From contig JAEWDK010000020.1 of the NCBI GenBank assembly GCA_023390175.1, positions 397,033-461,032 on the forward strand: a DNA stretch of 64,000 bases. The letters run 5' to 3'. The notes under the pieces were generated by a model. That model did not search any database. It was not told where the DNA came from and saw only the letters and a list, made by a program, of their open reading frames with translations. A program made the position numbers and the translations under genes. This DNA comes from Bacillota bacterium. Lineage in GTDB: Bacteria; Bacillota; Clostridia; Oscillospirales; Acutalibacteraceae. Below, in pieces: positions 53,184 to 61,374 of the stretch; position 1 is the first letter of the stretch; each line of letters begins with the position of its first letter.

Positions 53184-54727
53184 AATGCAGCGTCACTTCC
53201 ATTGATTTTTAGTTCAATTTCAAACATGCGGTTCCATGGCAGGCAGGCTGAAAACCCATACCGGTATTGCGGCAAAAATTCACGCTGGAATTGGCGTAAT
53301 TTTTCGCTGACCGCCTGAGCAACCTGCGGTTCACTGTCCTTTAAATCCAACGCGTTCAGCCCTTCGCCAAACTGATTCAGATTTTCCGTTATGTGCCTGC
53401 GCACTTCCGACATATAGCCCCAGTCTTCCAAATAGCGGAAATAACGAAACTCTTTTGATTTTTGCAGCGCATGGTCAGTCAGGCTGCCGCTCTGCTTTGC
53501 GCAGGAATATGCAATGGCGTGCGCTACCACGGTTCCCATGGTGTTTGAGGAAGTGTTCCAGCCTGCATAACCCTCTATTTCGTCAAGCAGATTCTGCTCG
53601 AAAAGGAACCGCATCAGCGCGCGGTCGGCGCCGTTCGGAATTGCACTGTCCGCTACAAAGCAGTCAAAGCCCCTGCGTTTCAGCGCCTTAATGCGTTCCG
53701 TAAAGTTTTTCAGGTTCCGCTCTGTTTCCAATAGAATATCGTCCGTAATCAGTTCTTTTTCCATTCGAAGGCTGAACACGGTCGGCGGATTTACCATCAG
53801 TGCGCTGTCGGCTTCCGAAAGGTCAAGTGCAACTTCGCCGCCCGCTGAAAGGATATGGTAGGGCGTGGTCTCCCCAATGCTCCTGTCCTCATAGGTGGGT
53901 ATTGTAAGCTTTCCGTGGTTGGAGGAGTAGTCCACCCAAAGCTTTGGGTGGACCTGTGTCATGTCGGCAACTGCGCGGGCCATGAGCGTGCAGCCGATTT
54001 CATCCGCGCCCGGGTACATCATTACTTTTGAAAGCATCGATTTCTTCGCCAATATTTTTGCCAGCTGTTTACGCTCGGACGGCGCGTAACCGTACTCCTT
54101 GCAGTCGTCCAAAGGAATTATTAAAGTATCAATCACACCCTCTGCAGCCAGCCCGATGGATTGAACATTTGAGTCAAAGTTAATTTTTCTGCGTGTAATA
54201 TAATCATCCAGAAATTCCTGCGGAACCCGAAGTAAAATCCGCTCTTTTTCCTGCAAATCCGCGTCACCCGCAACCCCGACGGATTCCATGTCGCTGATTA
54301 CGCCATAGCGATAGATATCATAACCATATTCCTCATAGTAATCCGGTTCTTCCCCGCTTCCGTTGCGCGCGGGCGCACGGGTAATCAGCTGAAACGCATA
54401 AATGGTCAGCTCCGGATTTTTCTCCTTCAGTCTGCGCAGCCGGGTCAGCCGCTGTGAACAGGTTTCCCCTGTCAGGTGATGCAGACGTGACGGAAGAATC
54501 CCCCCATAGGTTAGCATGTCCATAGAAATGACAAGATGGCTTGCCGTTTCCGCATGTGACCAAATCCATTCCCAAACTTTTTCTGTGTCTGCCGGGTGCT
54601 TCCGTTTTCCCAAAATCGAAAGGGGCGGCACCTCGTACGGCACGCCTCCAATTTCGGCAATATACTGGGGATAAATGTAATTGCACGGCCTTTCATCCAA
54701 AGGAACATACAATATATTCTTTGTCAT
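53180..54727 (-). CDS. DUF4127 family protein
   Basis: A protein of 515 residues from ATG 54727 (GGAGG seven bases upstream). It opens with NILYVPLDERPCNYIYPQYI, then ISMDMLTYGGILPSRLHH, and later LIIPLDDCKEYG and MMYPGADEIGCTL, the typical motifs of DUF4127. Biochemical function is not established to my knowledge. It is translationally coupled to the GH2 gene and lies next to the ABC permeases, so a role in processing the imported glycan is likely. No signal peptide. Confidence 0.85.
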   Translation of the reverse strand: MTKNILYVPLDERPCNYIYPQYIAEIGGVPYEVPPLSILGKRKHPADTEKVWEWIWSHAETASHLVISMDMLTYGGILPSRLHHLTGETCSQRLTRLRRLKEKNPELTIYAFQLITRAPARNGSGEEPDYYEEYGYDIYRYGVISDMESVGVAGDADLQEKERILLRVPQEFLDDYITRRKINFDSNVQSIGLAAEGVIDTLIIPLDDCKEYGYAPSERKQLAKILAKKSMLSKVMMYPGADEIGCTLMARAVADMTQVHPKLWVDYSSNHGKLTIPTYEDRSIGETTPYHILSAGGEVALDLSEADSALMVNPPTVFSLRMEKELITDDILLETERNLKNFTERIKALKRRGFDCFVADSAIPNGADRALMRFLFEQNLLDEIEGYAGWNTSSNTMGTVVAHAIAYSCAKQSGSLTDHALQKSKEFRYFRYLEDWGYMSEVRRHITENLNQFGEGLNALDLKDSEPQVAQAVSEKLRQFQREFLPQYRYGFSACLPWNRMFEIELKINGSDAAL

Positions 54728-54923
54728 CCTGTTACCTCCACGATGAGACAAAACTCACCACAAGCAGCAATTCCTCATTGTGAAAAAACGAGGCGAATGC
54801 CGCATCTGTTCCATTCTTCCTGCAAACCCATTCGGGCGGTTTCGTGCGCACCGCTAACGTTCGTTCCGTTCAGCAACACTACACTGTTATTGAACCTCTT
54901 ATTGATTTTAATTGTAAGAGCAA

Positions 54924-55769
54924 TTAAGCCTTGATTCCCGTTGTTGCGATTCCTTCGACAAAATTCTTTTGGAAAATAAGGAACAATACAATAACAGGGA
55001 AAACGAAAATAGCTGCTGCCGCCATCAGCATGGTCCAGTCCACTGTGAACTCGTTTAAAAACTGCTGCAGCCCAAGGGACAAGGTCAGTCTGTCTTTTTT
55101 TGTAATATAGATCAACGGAGCAAGATAGTCCGACCATGCGCTGATGAAAGTGAAAATTCCGACCGTGGTAAGCGCAGGCTTGCACAGCGGCAGCGCGATG
55201 GAGAAATAACGCTGGAATTCGTTTGCACCGTCAATTTTCGCCGCTTCCATCAGGGAATTGGGTAAGCCTTTAAAAAATTGCCGCATGATGATGATGTAAA
55301 AAGAATTCCCGAAAAAGGCAGGTATGATTAACGGTGCATAAGTACCGGTCAGTCCGACCATGTGCCATACTTTGTAAAGGGGAATCATGGTCACAGTATA
55401 GGGAATCATCATGGTGCCCATCAGCAGCGCGGAAATAAGGTTAACGCCCTTCCAGTTAATCTTAGCCAGGGAATACGCCACCATCGGCGTTACAATAATC
55501 TGACCCAGCAGGGTAAGCAGTGTAATAAACACCGTGTTGCCCATGTACTGAAGATAAGGAATTTTATTGATTGCCGCCGGGTAGTTTTTTAATGTAAATT
55601 CACGCGGCAGAATACTGACGGGAATTGCAAACGCGTCGGTCATCGTTTTAAAAGATGTGGTGATCATAACGACCAGAGGCATTAGAAAGATAACGCTGAG
55701 AACCGCTATCATAAGATACAGCAGCGCTGACTTCATCAGTTTTGTATAATAAGCAGATGTTCTTTTCAT
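54924..55769 (-). CDS. CUT1-family sugar ABC permease (MalG type)
   Basis: A protein of 281 residues with six membrane helices. The cytoplasmic EAA loop LMEAAKIDGANEFQRYFSIA followed by LPLCKPAL lies near 178-205. Starts three bases after the companion permease stop. The 196 bp before the DUF4127 start hold no gene. Confidence 0.9.
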   Translation of the reverse strand: MKRTSAYYTKLMKSALLYLMIAVLSVIFLMPLVVMITTSFKTMTDAFAIPVSILPREFTLKNYPAAINKIPYLQYMGNTVFITLLTLLGQIIVTPMVAYSLAKINWKGVNLISALLMGTMMIPYTVTMIPLYKVWHMVGLTGTYAPLIIPAFFGNSFYIIIMRQFFKGLPNSLMEAAKIDGANEFQRYFSIALPLCKPALTTVGIFTFISAWSDYLAPLIYITKKDRLTLSLGLQQFLNEFTVDWTMLMAAAAIFVFPVIVLFLIFQKNFVEGIATTGIKA

Positions 55770-55772
55770 AGT

Positions 55773-56702
55773 TTATTCTCCCCCTGCGCCGCTGTTTAAG
55801 GTTTTTCTGCTGACCCTTACCATAACAACCGTAAGCGCGCCTACAATTGCGAACAGAACCCACGCCATGGCGGACGCTCTGCCCATCTTCATGTATATAA
55901 AGGCGTTATGGAACAAATAAAGCGGATACATTAAAATGGAATTTTCCGGTCCGCCGCTCGCGCCGGATGTCACTCCGTCAGAAGCGGTAGTGATAACATA
56001 AACCTGTGTGAAATATTGGAACGCGTTAATCAAATTCAGAATCGCCTGATAAACCACGACATTGGCGATACAGGGCAAGGTGATTTTGAAAAATTTCACA
56101 AAGATGTTTGCTCCGTCAATATCCGCAGACTCATAATAGCTTTTCGGAACATCCTGTAAAGCCGCCAGGCAAATCAGCATCGTCGTACCTGTGCACCATA
56201 CGCCCATCATAACCAGCGCCCATTTGGTTGTTCCCGGATTAATAAGCCACGCGGGGCCGTCTATTCCAAAGAATTTTAATGTATTGTTAATGAATCCGTA
56301 AGTAGGGTCAAACATCCAAATCCAAATCATTGTGGACGCAACCATTGGAATTACGGAAGGCATAAAGAAAATCGTGCGCACCACGCCGCGTCCAACAAAC
56401 CTTTTGTTAATTAAAACAGCAAGTCCCAAAGCGATGATTAAATTAATCGGCGTTGCGACAAACGCGAAAAACAGGGTGTTGCCCAGGCTTTTATAAAACA
56501 GCGGGTCCTGAAAGATATAGATATAGTTTTCAAGTCCCACCCATTTGGGCGTAACAACCGGATTAAATTCGGTAAAGCTGTAATACAGTGAAGTGAAGAG
56601 CGGATAAACGCTGAATGCCAAAAAACCAATAATCCAAGGAAGCGCAAACAGAAAACCGTTAATATTATTCCTAGTAGATTCTTTTAATCTGTTCCCTTTC
56701 AT
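55773..56702 (-). CDS. CUT1-family sugar ABC permease (MalF type)
   Basis: A protein of 309 residues with six membrane helices and the EAA-type loop YYESADIDGANIFVKFFKIT then LPCIANV near 203-230. It forms the channel with the MalG-type permease. No ATPase gene is present in the operon, so a shared MsmX-type ATPase encoded elsewhere is expected. Confidence 0.9.
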   Translation of the reverse strand: MKGNRLKESTRNNINGFLFALPWIIGFLAFSVYPLFTSLYYSFTEFNPVVTPKWVGLENYIYIFQDPLFYKSLGNTLFFAFVATPINLIIALGLAVLINKRFVGRGVVRTIFFMPSVIPMVASTMIWIWMFDPTYGFINNTLKFFGIDGPAWLINPGTTKWALVMMGVWCTGTTMLICLAALQDVPKSYYESADIDGANIFVKFFKITLPCIANVVVYQAILNLINAFQYFTQVYVITTASDGVTSGASGGPENSILMYPLYLFHNAFIYMKMGRASAMAWVLFAIVGALTVVMVRVSRKTLNSGAGGE

Positions 56703-56807
56703 ATGCAGAGATTCCTCCGGTTCTTAATATTCCTTTTAATCGACGTCAGTTTCATATATTACGGCAGGGAAAACTGCATGTCATAGATCCGTCAAATATA
56801 TGAATAG

Positions 56808-56851
56808 GTGTTCCGCCCGTTCACCAAAACAAAGGCAAACAGACGGAACAC
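56808..56851 (-). other. Intercistronic hairpin after the binding-protein gene
   Basis: An 8-bp stem GTGTTCCG/CGGAACAC with a large loop lies six bases past the binding-protein stop on the minus strand. No U-tract. It could protect the 3' end of the binding-protein message, raising its level relative to the permeases. Confidence 0.45.
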
Positions 56852-56857
56852 AACCTG

Positions 56858-58192
56858 TTACTTTAATGCGGAAGCCTGCTGCTGGAGAGCATCCATCGCA
56901 TCTTTCGGTGTTTTTGTGCCATTGTACACAAAGTCAAGGTACTGGTTGATCAAAGCCGTGTATTTGGCGCTTTCCTGCATCTTTGGATACTGAACGCCAT
57001 TGTCCGCTTTCAACGCTTCAATAAACTCTGGGAAAGAAGCATTGGAACTAAGCAGTTTTGCATCGTTATAGAGGTTCTTGTTGGCCGGAAGTGATCCGAG
57101 GCCGATCAGAAGATCCTGTGCTCCATCGGTAGCTATGTAATTCGCCAGCGCCCATGCGCCTTCCTTTTGAGCAGCGCCGACAGGGATTGCAACCGATGTC
57201 GTTTCATAACGGCTGACTCCGCGAAGCTCCGGATTTGCTTTTGTGCCGGGAATCAGTGTAACGCCGTAATTGATCTTCGGGTTGTTGTCATGAATCATTT
57301 TTGCAAGCCACGGGCCGTCAAAGCGGAACAACTGCTTGCCGGCAAAGAAGATATCCTGCGGGGTGTAGCGGTTTGTATTAGATGTTGCAACAAATTTCTG
57401 AACCTTTGCCATACCATAAAGGTTGCGGTACTTCACATTGAAGTTTAAGCTGTCTAAAACGCCCTGAGAATTTGCAGTCGGCTTTAAGCCGGTTGCTGCA
57501 TCCACCCATGTTCCGCCAAAGGCATAAATGCCTTCCTGTCTTGCGGAAGCCAGCGGGAATAACGGATACCCAAGCGTATCGATGTTGCCGTTTTTGTCAA
57601 GGGTAGTAGCCTTAACAGCCATGTCGTAAAGCTCTTCCATTGTTTTCGGCGGTTCTTTTGCACCGATTTTTGCTAAGAGATCTTTATTGTAGAACATCTC
57701 GATGATATCGGTTGCATAGGGCAGTGCAAAATAGTTGCCGTCAACCGTATTTGCGGTTTTTGCGGATTCGGAGAAGATTTTAAAATCAAAATTATTTTTT
57801 TGGCCCATAGCGGTCAAATCTTCCAGCAGACCGTTTGCCTTGTAGGAAACGATGTCCTGATTGGAAAGTTCAATCAGGTCGGGAGATTCGTTGCTTGACA
57901 TTGCGACCAAATATTTTTGTTTGTCGGGAACACTGAAGCCCTCCACAACATACTTGGACTGCGACGCGTTGAACGCCTTGATTGTTTTTTCCAAAACCGC
58001 GCCTTCATCACCCTTGTGATAGTACCAAAAGGTTACTTTCTGGGGTGCCGCCGCTGCCTTGCTTGCATCGGAAGCCGCTGTAGAACCGGCAGTGCTGCTT
58101 GAACACCCTGCGACAGCACTCAATGCGATTAAAGCAGCCAAAGCACAACAAAACATTTTTTTGATTCGCGTAGTTTTCTTCATTTTTTTCAT
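56858..58192 (-). CDS. Extracellular sugar-binding lipoprotein of the ABC importer
   Basis: A protein of 444 residues. A lipoprotein signal ends in SAVAGC with the lipid cysteine at residue 30, then a Ser/Ala linker. The mature protein has the family 1 binding-protein pattern (VTFWYYHKGDEGAVLEKTIK, FNASQSKYVVEGFS, LPYATDIIEMFYNKDLL). First gene of the long minus-strand operon. Substrate not readable from sequence; operon content suggests a GlcNAc-, MurNAc- or mannose-containing fragment. Confidence 0.9.
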   Translation of the reverse strand: MKKMKKTTRIKKMFCCALAALIALSAVAGCSSSTAGSTAASDASKAAAAPQKVTFWYYHKGDEGAVLEKTIKAFNASQSKYVVEGFSVPDKQKYLVAMSSNESPDLIELSNQDIVSYKANGLLEDLTAMGQKNNFDFKIFSESAKTANTVDGNYFALPYATDIIEMFYNKDLLAKIGAKEPPKTMEELYDMAVKATTLDKNGNIDTLGYPLFPLASARQEGIYAFGGTWVDAATGLKPTANSQGVLDSLNFNVKYRNLYGMAKVQKFVATSNTNRYTPQDIFFAGKQLFRFDGPWLAKMIHDNNPKINYGVTLIPGTKANPELRGVSRYETTSVAIPVGAAQKEGAWALANYIATDGAQDLLIGLGSLPANKNLYNDAKLLSSNASFPEFIEALKADNGVQYPKMQESAKYTALINQYLDFVYNGTKTPKDAMDALQQQASALK

Positions 58193-58461
58193 CCCTTCTA
58201 TTTTTAAAAATTCTATCTTTTAGTCTTCTCCAAGACCTTGGTATTAAAAAAAGTATGAGATATCATTGAAAACAAAAAATATGACAGTAAGAATAAAATT
58301 TATATTGCTATTCAGGATAATTTTGCAATTTTCCGCTATATTCCCTATTTTATTGAGATGTTTTACGATTTTTTTATAACTTTCATGATTATACTATCAC
58401 AGTATTTTAAATTAATCAACATTTTTTTATGATAATATTATTTTTTTTTAGATACCAAGAT
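58193..58461. other. Long AT-rich 5' leader of the salvage operon
   Basis: About 270 bases of very AT-rich sequence between the leader hairpin and the binding-protein ATG. It contains a possible extra -10 (GTATAAT, near 58395) without a good -35. No ORF recognised. Confidence 0.4.
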
Positions 58462-58500
58462 AAAAAAATAAGGCGCTCTAAATCGATAGAGCGCCTTTGC
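58462..58500 (-). terminator. Leader hairpin of the salvage operon
   Basis: On the minus strand GCAAAGGCGCTCTA starts an 11-bp stem (58470-58480/58487-58497, loop of six) followed by ATTTTTTTA. It begins within about ten bases of the predicted start of the minus-strand promoter, so transcripts would meet a terminator almost at once. Shares the 10-mer GCAAAGGCGC with hairpins at 14524-14533 and 20131-20140. Confidence 0.65.
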
Positions 58501-58511
58501 TTAATGACTGC

Positions 58512-58540
58512 ATTATAATACATTGTGTTTTCAGAGTCAA
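58512..58540 (-). promoter_or_regulatory. Predicted sigma-A promoter directed at the salvage operon
   Basis: On the minus strand TTGACT (58540-58535), 17-bp spacer, TATAAT (58517-58512): close to consensus. Predicted start about 58505, immediately upstream of the hairpin. Confidence 0.65.
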
Positions 58541-58580
58541 TAAAAAATATAAATATTCTTAAAATATGTTTGAAAAATGA

Positions 58581-58609
58581 TTTACATATAATAATTTCTT
58601 TGTTATAAT
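58581..58609 (+). promoter_or_regulatory. Predicted sigma-A promoter of the YheO-like regulator and GH20 gene
   Basis: TTTACA (58581-58586), 17-bp spacer, extended -10 TGTTATAAT (hexamer 58604-58609). About 40 bp separate its -35 from that of the divergent promoter, giving a shared regulatory region. Confidence 0.6.
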
Positions 58610-58640
58610 AATTTCATATTAAAATTTGGGGGTATTATGT

Positions 58641-59291
58641 ATGGAGCGGCTTGAAGACGAATCCTGCTTTTTTGATCAGTTGCTTACCCTGATTGCCAAT
58701 CATTTTGGGAACAATTGCGAGGTTGTACTGCATGATCTGACAAAAGATTATAACCACACAATTGTGAATATTCGGAACGGGCATGTCACCAACCGCGCCA
58801 TAGGCGGCTGCGGCAGTAATTTGGGCTTGGAAGTTTTAAGGGGAACCGCTGTGGGCGGCGACCGCTTTAATTATGTCACGCACACGCCGAACGGCCGGAT
58901 TCTTCGCTCCTCCTCCATTTACCTTTCGAACAGTGAAGGACAGGTCATTGGTTCCCTGTGCATCAATTTCGATATTACCGAAACCGTACAGTTCGAAGGC
59001 TTTTTAAAGCTCTTCAATCACTACGAGCTTGGGCAGGAAGAAGTATTTACACAGGATGTAAACGGCCTTCTCGACTATTTAATTGTACAGGGGCAAAATA
59101 TCGTCGGTAAAAACGTTGAAGTGATGTCGAAAGACGAAAAAATGGATTTTATCGGCTACCTGGACGACAAAGGGGCATTCCTTATTACCCGGTCAAGTGA
59201 AAAAATCTGTGAAATATTAGGAATCAGCAAATTTACTTTTTATAACTATTTGGAAACTTACCGAAATAAAAAAAGTTTAGATGTACACTGA
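58641..59291 (+). CDS. YheO/DauR-like transcriptional regulator
   Basis: A protein of 216 residues from ATG 58641 (GGGGG eight bases upstream; the in-frame TTG at 58626 overlaps it). A YheO-type PAS domain (about 10-115, with VVLHDLTKDYNHTIVNIRNGH and INFDITE) is followed by a C-terminal helix-turn-helix (MDFIGYLDDKGAFLITRSSE, then ILGISKFTFYNYL) of the HTH_22 type. DauR, a characterised relative, regulates D-arginine catabolism. Its place beside an operon with a D-amino-acid module is therefore notable. Likely controls the divergent operon. Confidence 0.83.
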   Translation: MERLEDESCFFDQLLTLIANHFGNNCEVVLHDLTKDYNHTIVNIRNGHVTNRAIGGCGSNLGLEVLRGTAVGGDRFNYVTHTPNGRILRSSSIYLSNSEGQVIGSLCINFDITETVQFEGFLKLFNHYELGQEEVFTQDVNGLLDYLIVQGQNIVGKNVEVMSKDEKMDFIGYLDDKGAFLITRSSEKICEILGISKFTFYNYLETYRNKKSLDVH

Positions 59292-59356
59292 CAAAACAAT
59301 CGGACTGCGGCCTCAGCATAACAGGCGAACGAACAGATTAAGTTGAGGAGAATTTT

Positions 59357-61243
59357 ATGAAAATCAATTTTTATGGGGACGTTGCGGATTTGACGCCGGG
59401 TATTGAAGAATTATCAATTGATTTAGGTATTTCAACCGGAACCGACGGCTTTCCTGTTGAGGTTCAAAAGAGCGGCACTGGCTTACAGATTTTGCTGAAA
59501 CAGGACAGTGCGCGAATTTGCTACGGTGGGGACAAGCCACAGTTTTTCAGAGCACTGGGCCACCTGGCAGCGCATATGAACGCGGCTTCCCTTGAAATAA
59601 ATGAGAGCCGTGCATTTGATACCCTTGGAGTATTAGTTGATGCATCGAGAAACACGGTGCCATCCGTTACAACAATCAAAACCTTTCTGCGCAGGCTGGC
59701 CTTAATGGGATTCAATACGCTGATGATCTACATGGAAGACACATTTGAAGTACCCGGCAACCCTTATTTCGGCTATATGAGGGGAAAATATTCATTCAGC
59801 GAACTGGCTGAATGCGACGCCTATGCCGAACTGTTTGGCATTGAGATCATTCCGTGTATTCAGACGCTTGCACATCTGCCGCGCGCTCTGCAATGGAAAT
59901 GTTATGAAGATATTTGTGATACCCCCGACATTTTGCTGGCCGGCGAGCCGGGAACCTACAAATTCATTGAGGACATGATCGTCGCTGCCTCTGCACCGTT
60001 CCGCAGCAAAAAAATACATTTGGGAATGGATGAAGCACACTTCATCGGTCTTGGAAAGTACTTAACCAAAAACGGCCCAAAGGACCGCTTTGAAATTCTG
60101 AACAGCCATCTTGTCGCCGTAGCCGACATTGCCCGAAAGCACGGCCTTTCCCCCGTTATTTACAGCGATATGTACTTCAGGCTTATTGACCCTTCCGGTG
60201 ACTACGCTGCGGACAATATTCCGCAGGAAATTACAAAACTGATTCCGGAAAATGTGCAGCTGAATTACTGGGACTATTTCAATTCCGACAAAGAATTTTA
60301 TCTGAATAAAATCAAACAGCATGAGCAAATGAAAAAAGGCACTGTATTTTCCGGTGGGATTTGGACCTGGAACGGTCTTACCGTAAGCTACAGCAAATCC
60401 ATCCTCACTACGCTACCGGCTGTTGCGGCCTGTAAAGAGCTTGGCGTGCGTGAGGTAATTGCCACCCTGTGGGGCGACGACGGGGCCGAAACACATTTTT
60501 TCCAAGCCCTGTTCGGGCTTCAGCTGTTTGCAGAACTCAGCTACGGCGATTGCCTTGATATGAACCGGGTCAAAACCAGGTTTCAGGAATGCACCGGAGG
60601 TAACCCGGATGCGTTCCTGGACTTGGATAAAGTCGACAATGTTGCGGAGAATCCGGAAAACCACGCGGCTGTGAACACTTCAAAGCTTGCCCTTTATCAA
60701 GATGTAATGATGGGCCTTTTTGACCGTAATTTGCAGGGGCACGGGCTGTCCGAGCATTACGCCGGCCTTGCGGACAAATTTTCGGCATACTCTGCCGAAT
60801 CGAATGAATGGGCTTATCTGTTCAGACCGATCGCCCAATTGTGCAGTCTTCTTTCGGTAAAGGCTGAACTCGGCATTCAGTTGAAAGACGCTTACGCGCG
60901 CAAAGATATTCCCCTCCTGCGTGCACTGAAGCTGCAGCTGTCCGATGCAATTGAGCGGGCTGCCCAGCTGCGGAAGGAATACATGCAGATGTGGTTGAAG
61001 GATTTCAAGCCGTTCGGGCTGGAAGTGATGGATATCCGTCTTGGTGCCGTCGGTACCAGGCTTGAATATGCCCGACAGCGCCTTGGGGACTATCTGGACG
61101 GAAAAACCGCTTGTTTGCCGGAGCTTGAAGAACCCCGCCTGTTCCACGATTGCCGGGAAGATTCCGACCAAGATACGCTTTGCCGGTTTAATCGCTGGCA
61201 CCAAACCGTAACCGCCTCCTACATCGGGCATAATATTCCGTAA
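59357..61243 (+). CDS. Cytoplasmic GH20 beta-N-acetylhexosaminidase
   Basis: A protein of 628 residues. The GH20 catalytic pair D225-E226 is in HLGMDEAHFIG, with GGIWTWNG and ATLWGDDGAETHFF lining the active site. Length and lack of signal peptide match the GcnA-type intracellular hexosaminidases of Firmicutes. It removes terminal beta-GlcNAc (or GalNAc) from imported oligosaccharides. Follows the regulator gene by 65 bp, probably one transcript. Confidence 0.9.
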   Translation: MKINFYGDVADLTPGIEELSIDLGISTGTDGFPVEVQKSGTGLQILLKQDSARICYGGDKPQFFRALGHLAAHMNAASLEINESRAFDTLGVLVDASRNTVPSVTTIKTFLRRLALMGFNTLMIYMEDTFEVPGNPYFGYMRGKYSFSELAECDAYAELFGIEIIPCIQTLAHLPRALQWKCYEDICDTPDILLAGEPGTYKFIEDMIVAASAPFRSKKIHLGMDEAHFIGLGKYLTKNGPKDRFEILNSHLVAVADIARKHGLSPVIYSDMYFRLIDPSGDYAADNIPQEITKLIPENVQLNYWDYFNSDKEFYLNKIKQHEQMKKGTVFSGGIWTWNGLTVSYSKSILTTLPAVAACKELGVREVIATLWGDDGAETHFFQALFGLQLFAELSYGDCLDMNRVKTRFQECTGGNPDAFLDLDKVDNVAENPENHAAVNTSKLALYQDVMMGLFDRNLQGHGLSEHYAGLADKFSAYSAESNEWAYLFRPIAQLCSLLSVKAELGIQLKDAYARKDIPLLRALKLQLSDAIERAAQLRKEYMQMWLKDFKPFGLEVMDIRLGAVGTRLEYARQRLGDYLDGKTACLPELEEPRLFHDCREDSDQDTLCRFNRWHQTVTASYIGHNIP

Positions 61244-61299
61244 GGCGGTATTTTTACCGCAGCCACAGCATGCTAAATTCGATTTATATAGGAATAGTT

Positions 61300-61356
61300 A
61301 AGGGACTGCCGCAAAACGATTGGGTAAAATCGTAAAACGGCAGCCCCTTTTTGTTT
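61300..61356 (+). terminator. Terminator of the regulator-GH20 transcript
   Basis: Stem GGG-CTGCCG with CGGCAGCCCC, extended by an inner AACGATT/AATCGT pairing, followed by TTTTTGTTTT, about 60 bp past the stop. Confidence 0.75.
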
Positions 61357-61374
61357 TAAATAAAAAACAGAGAA

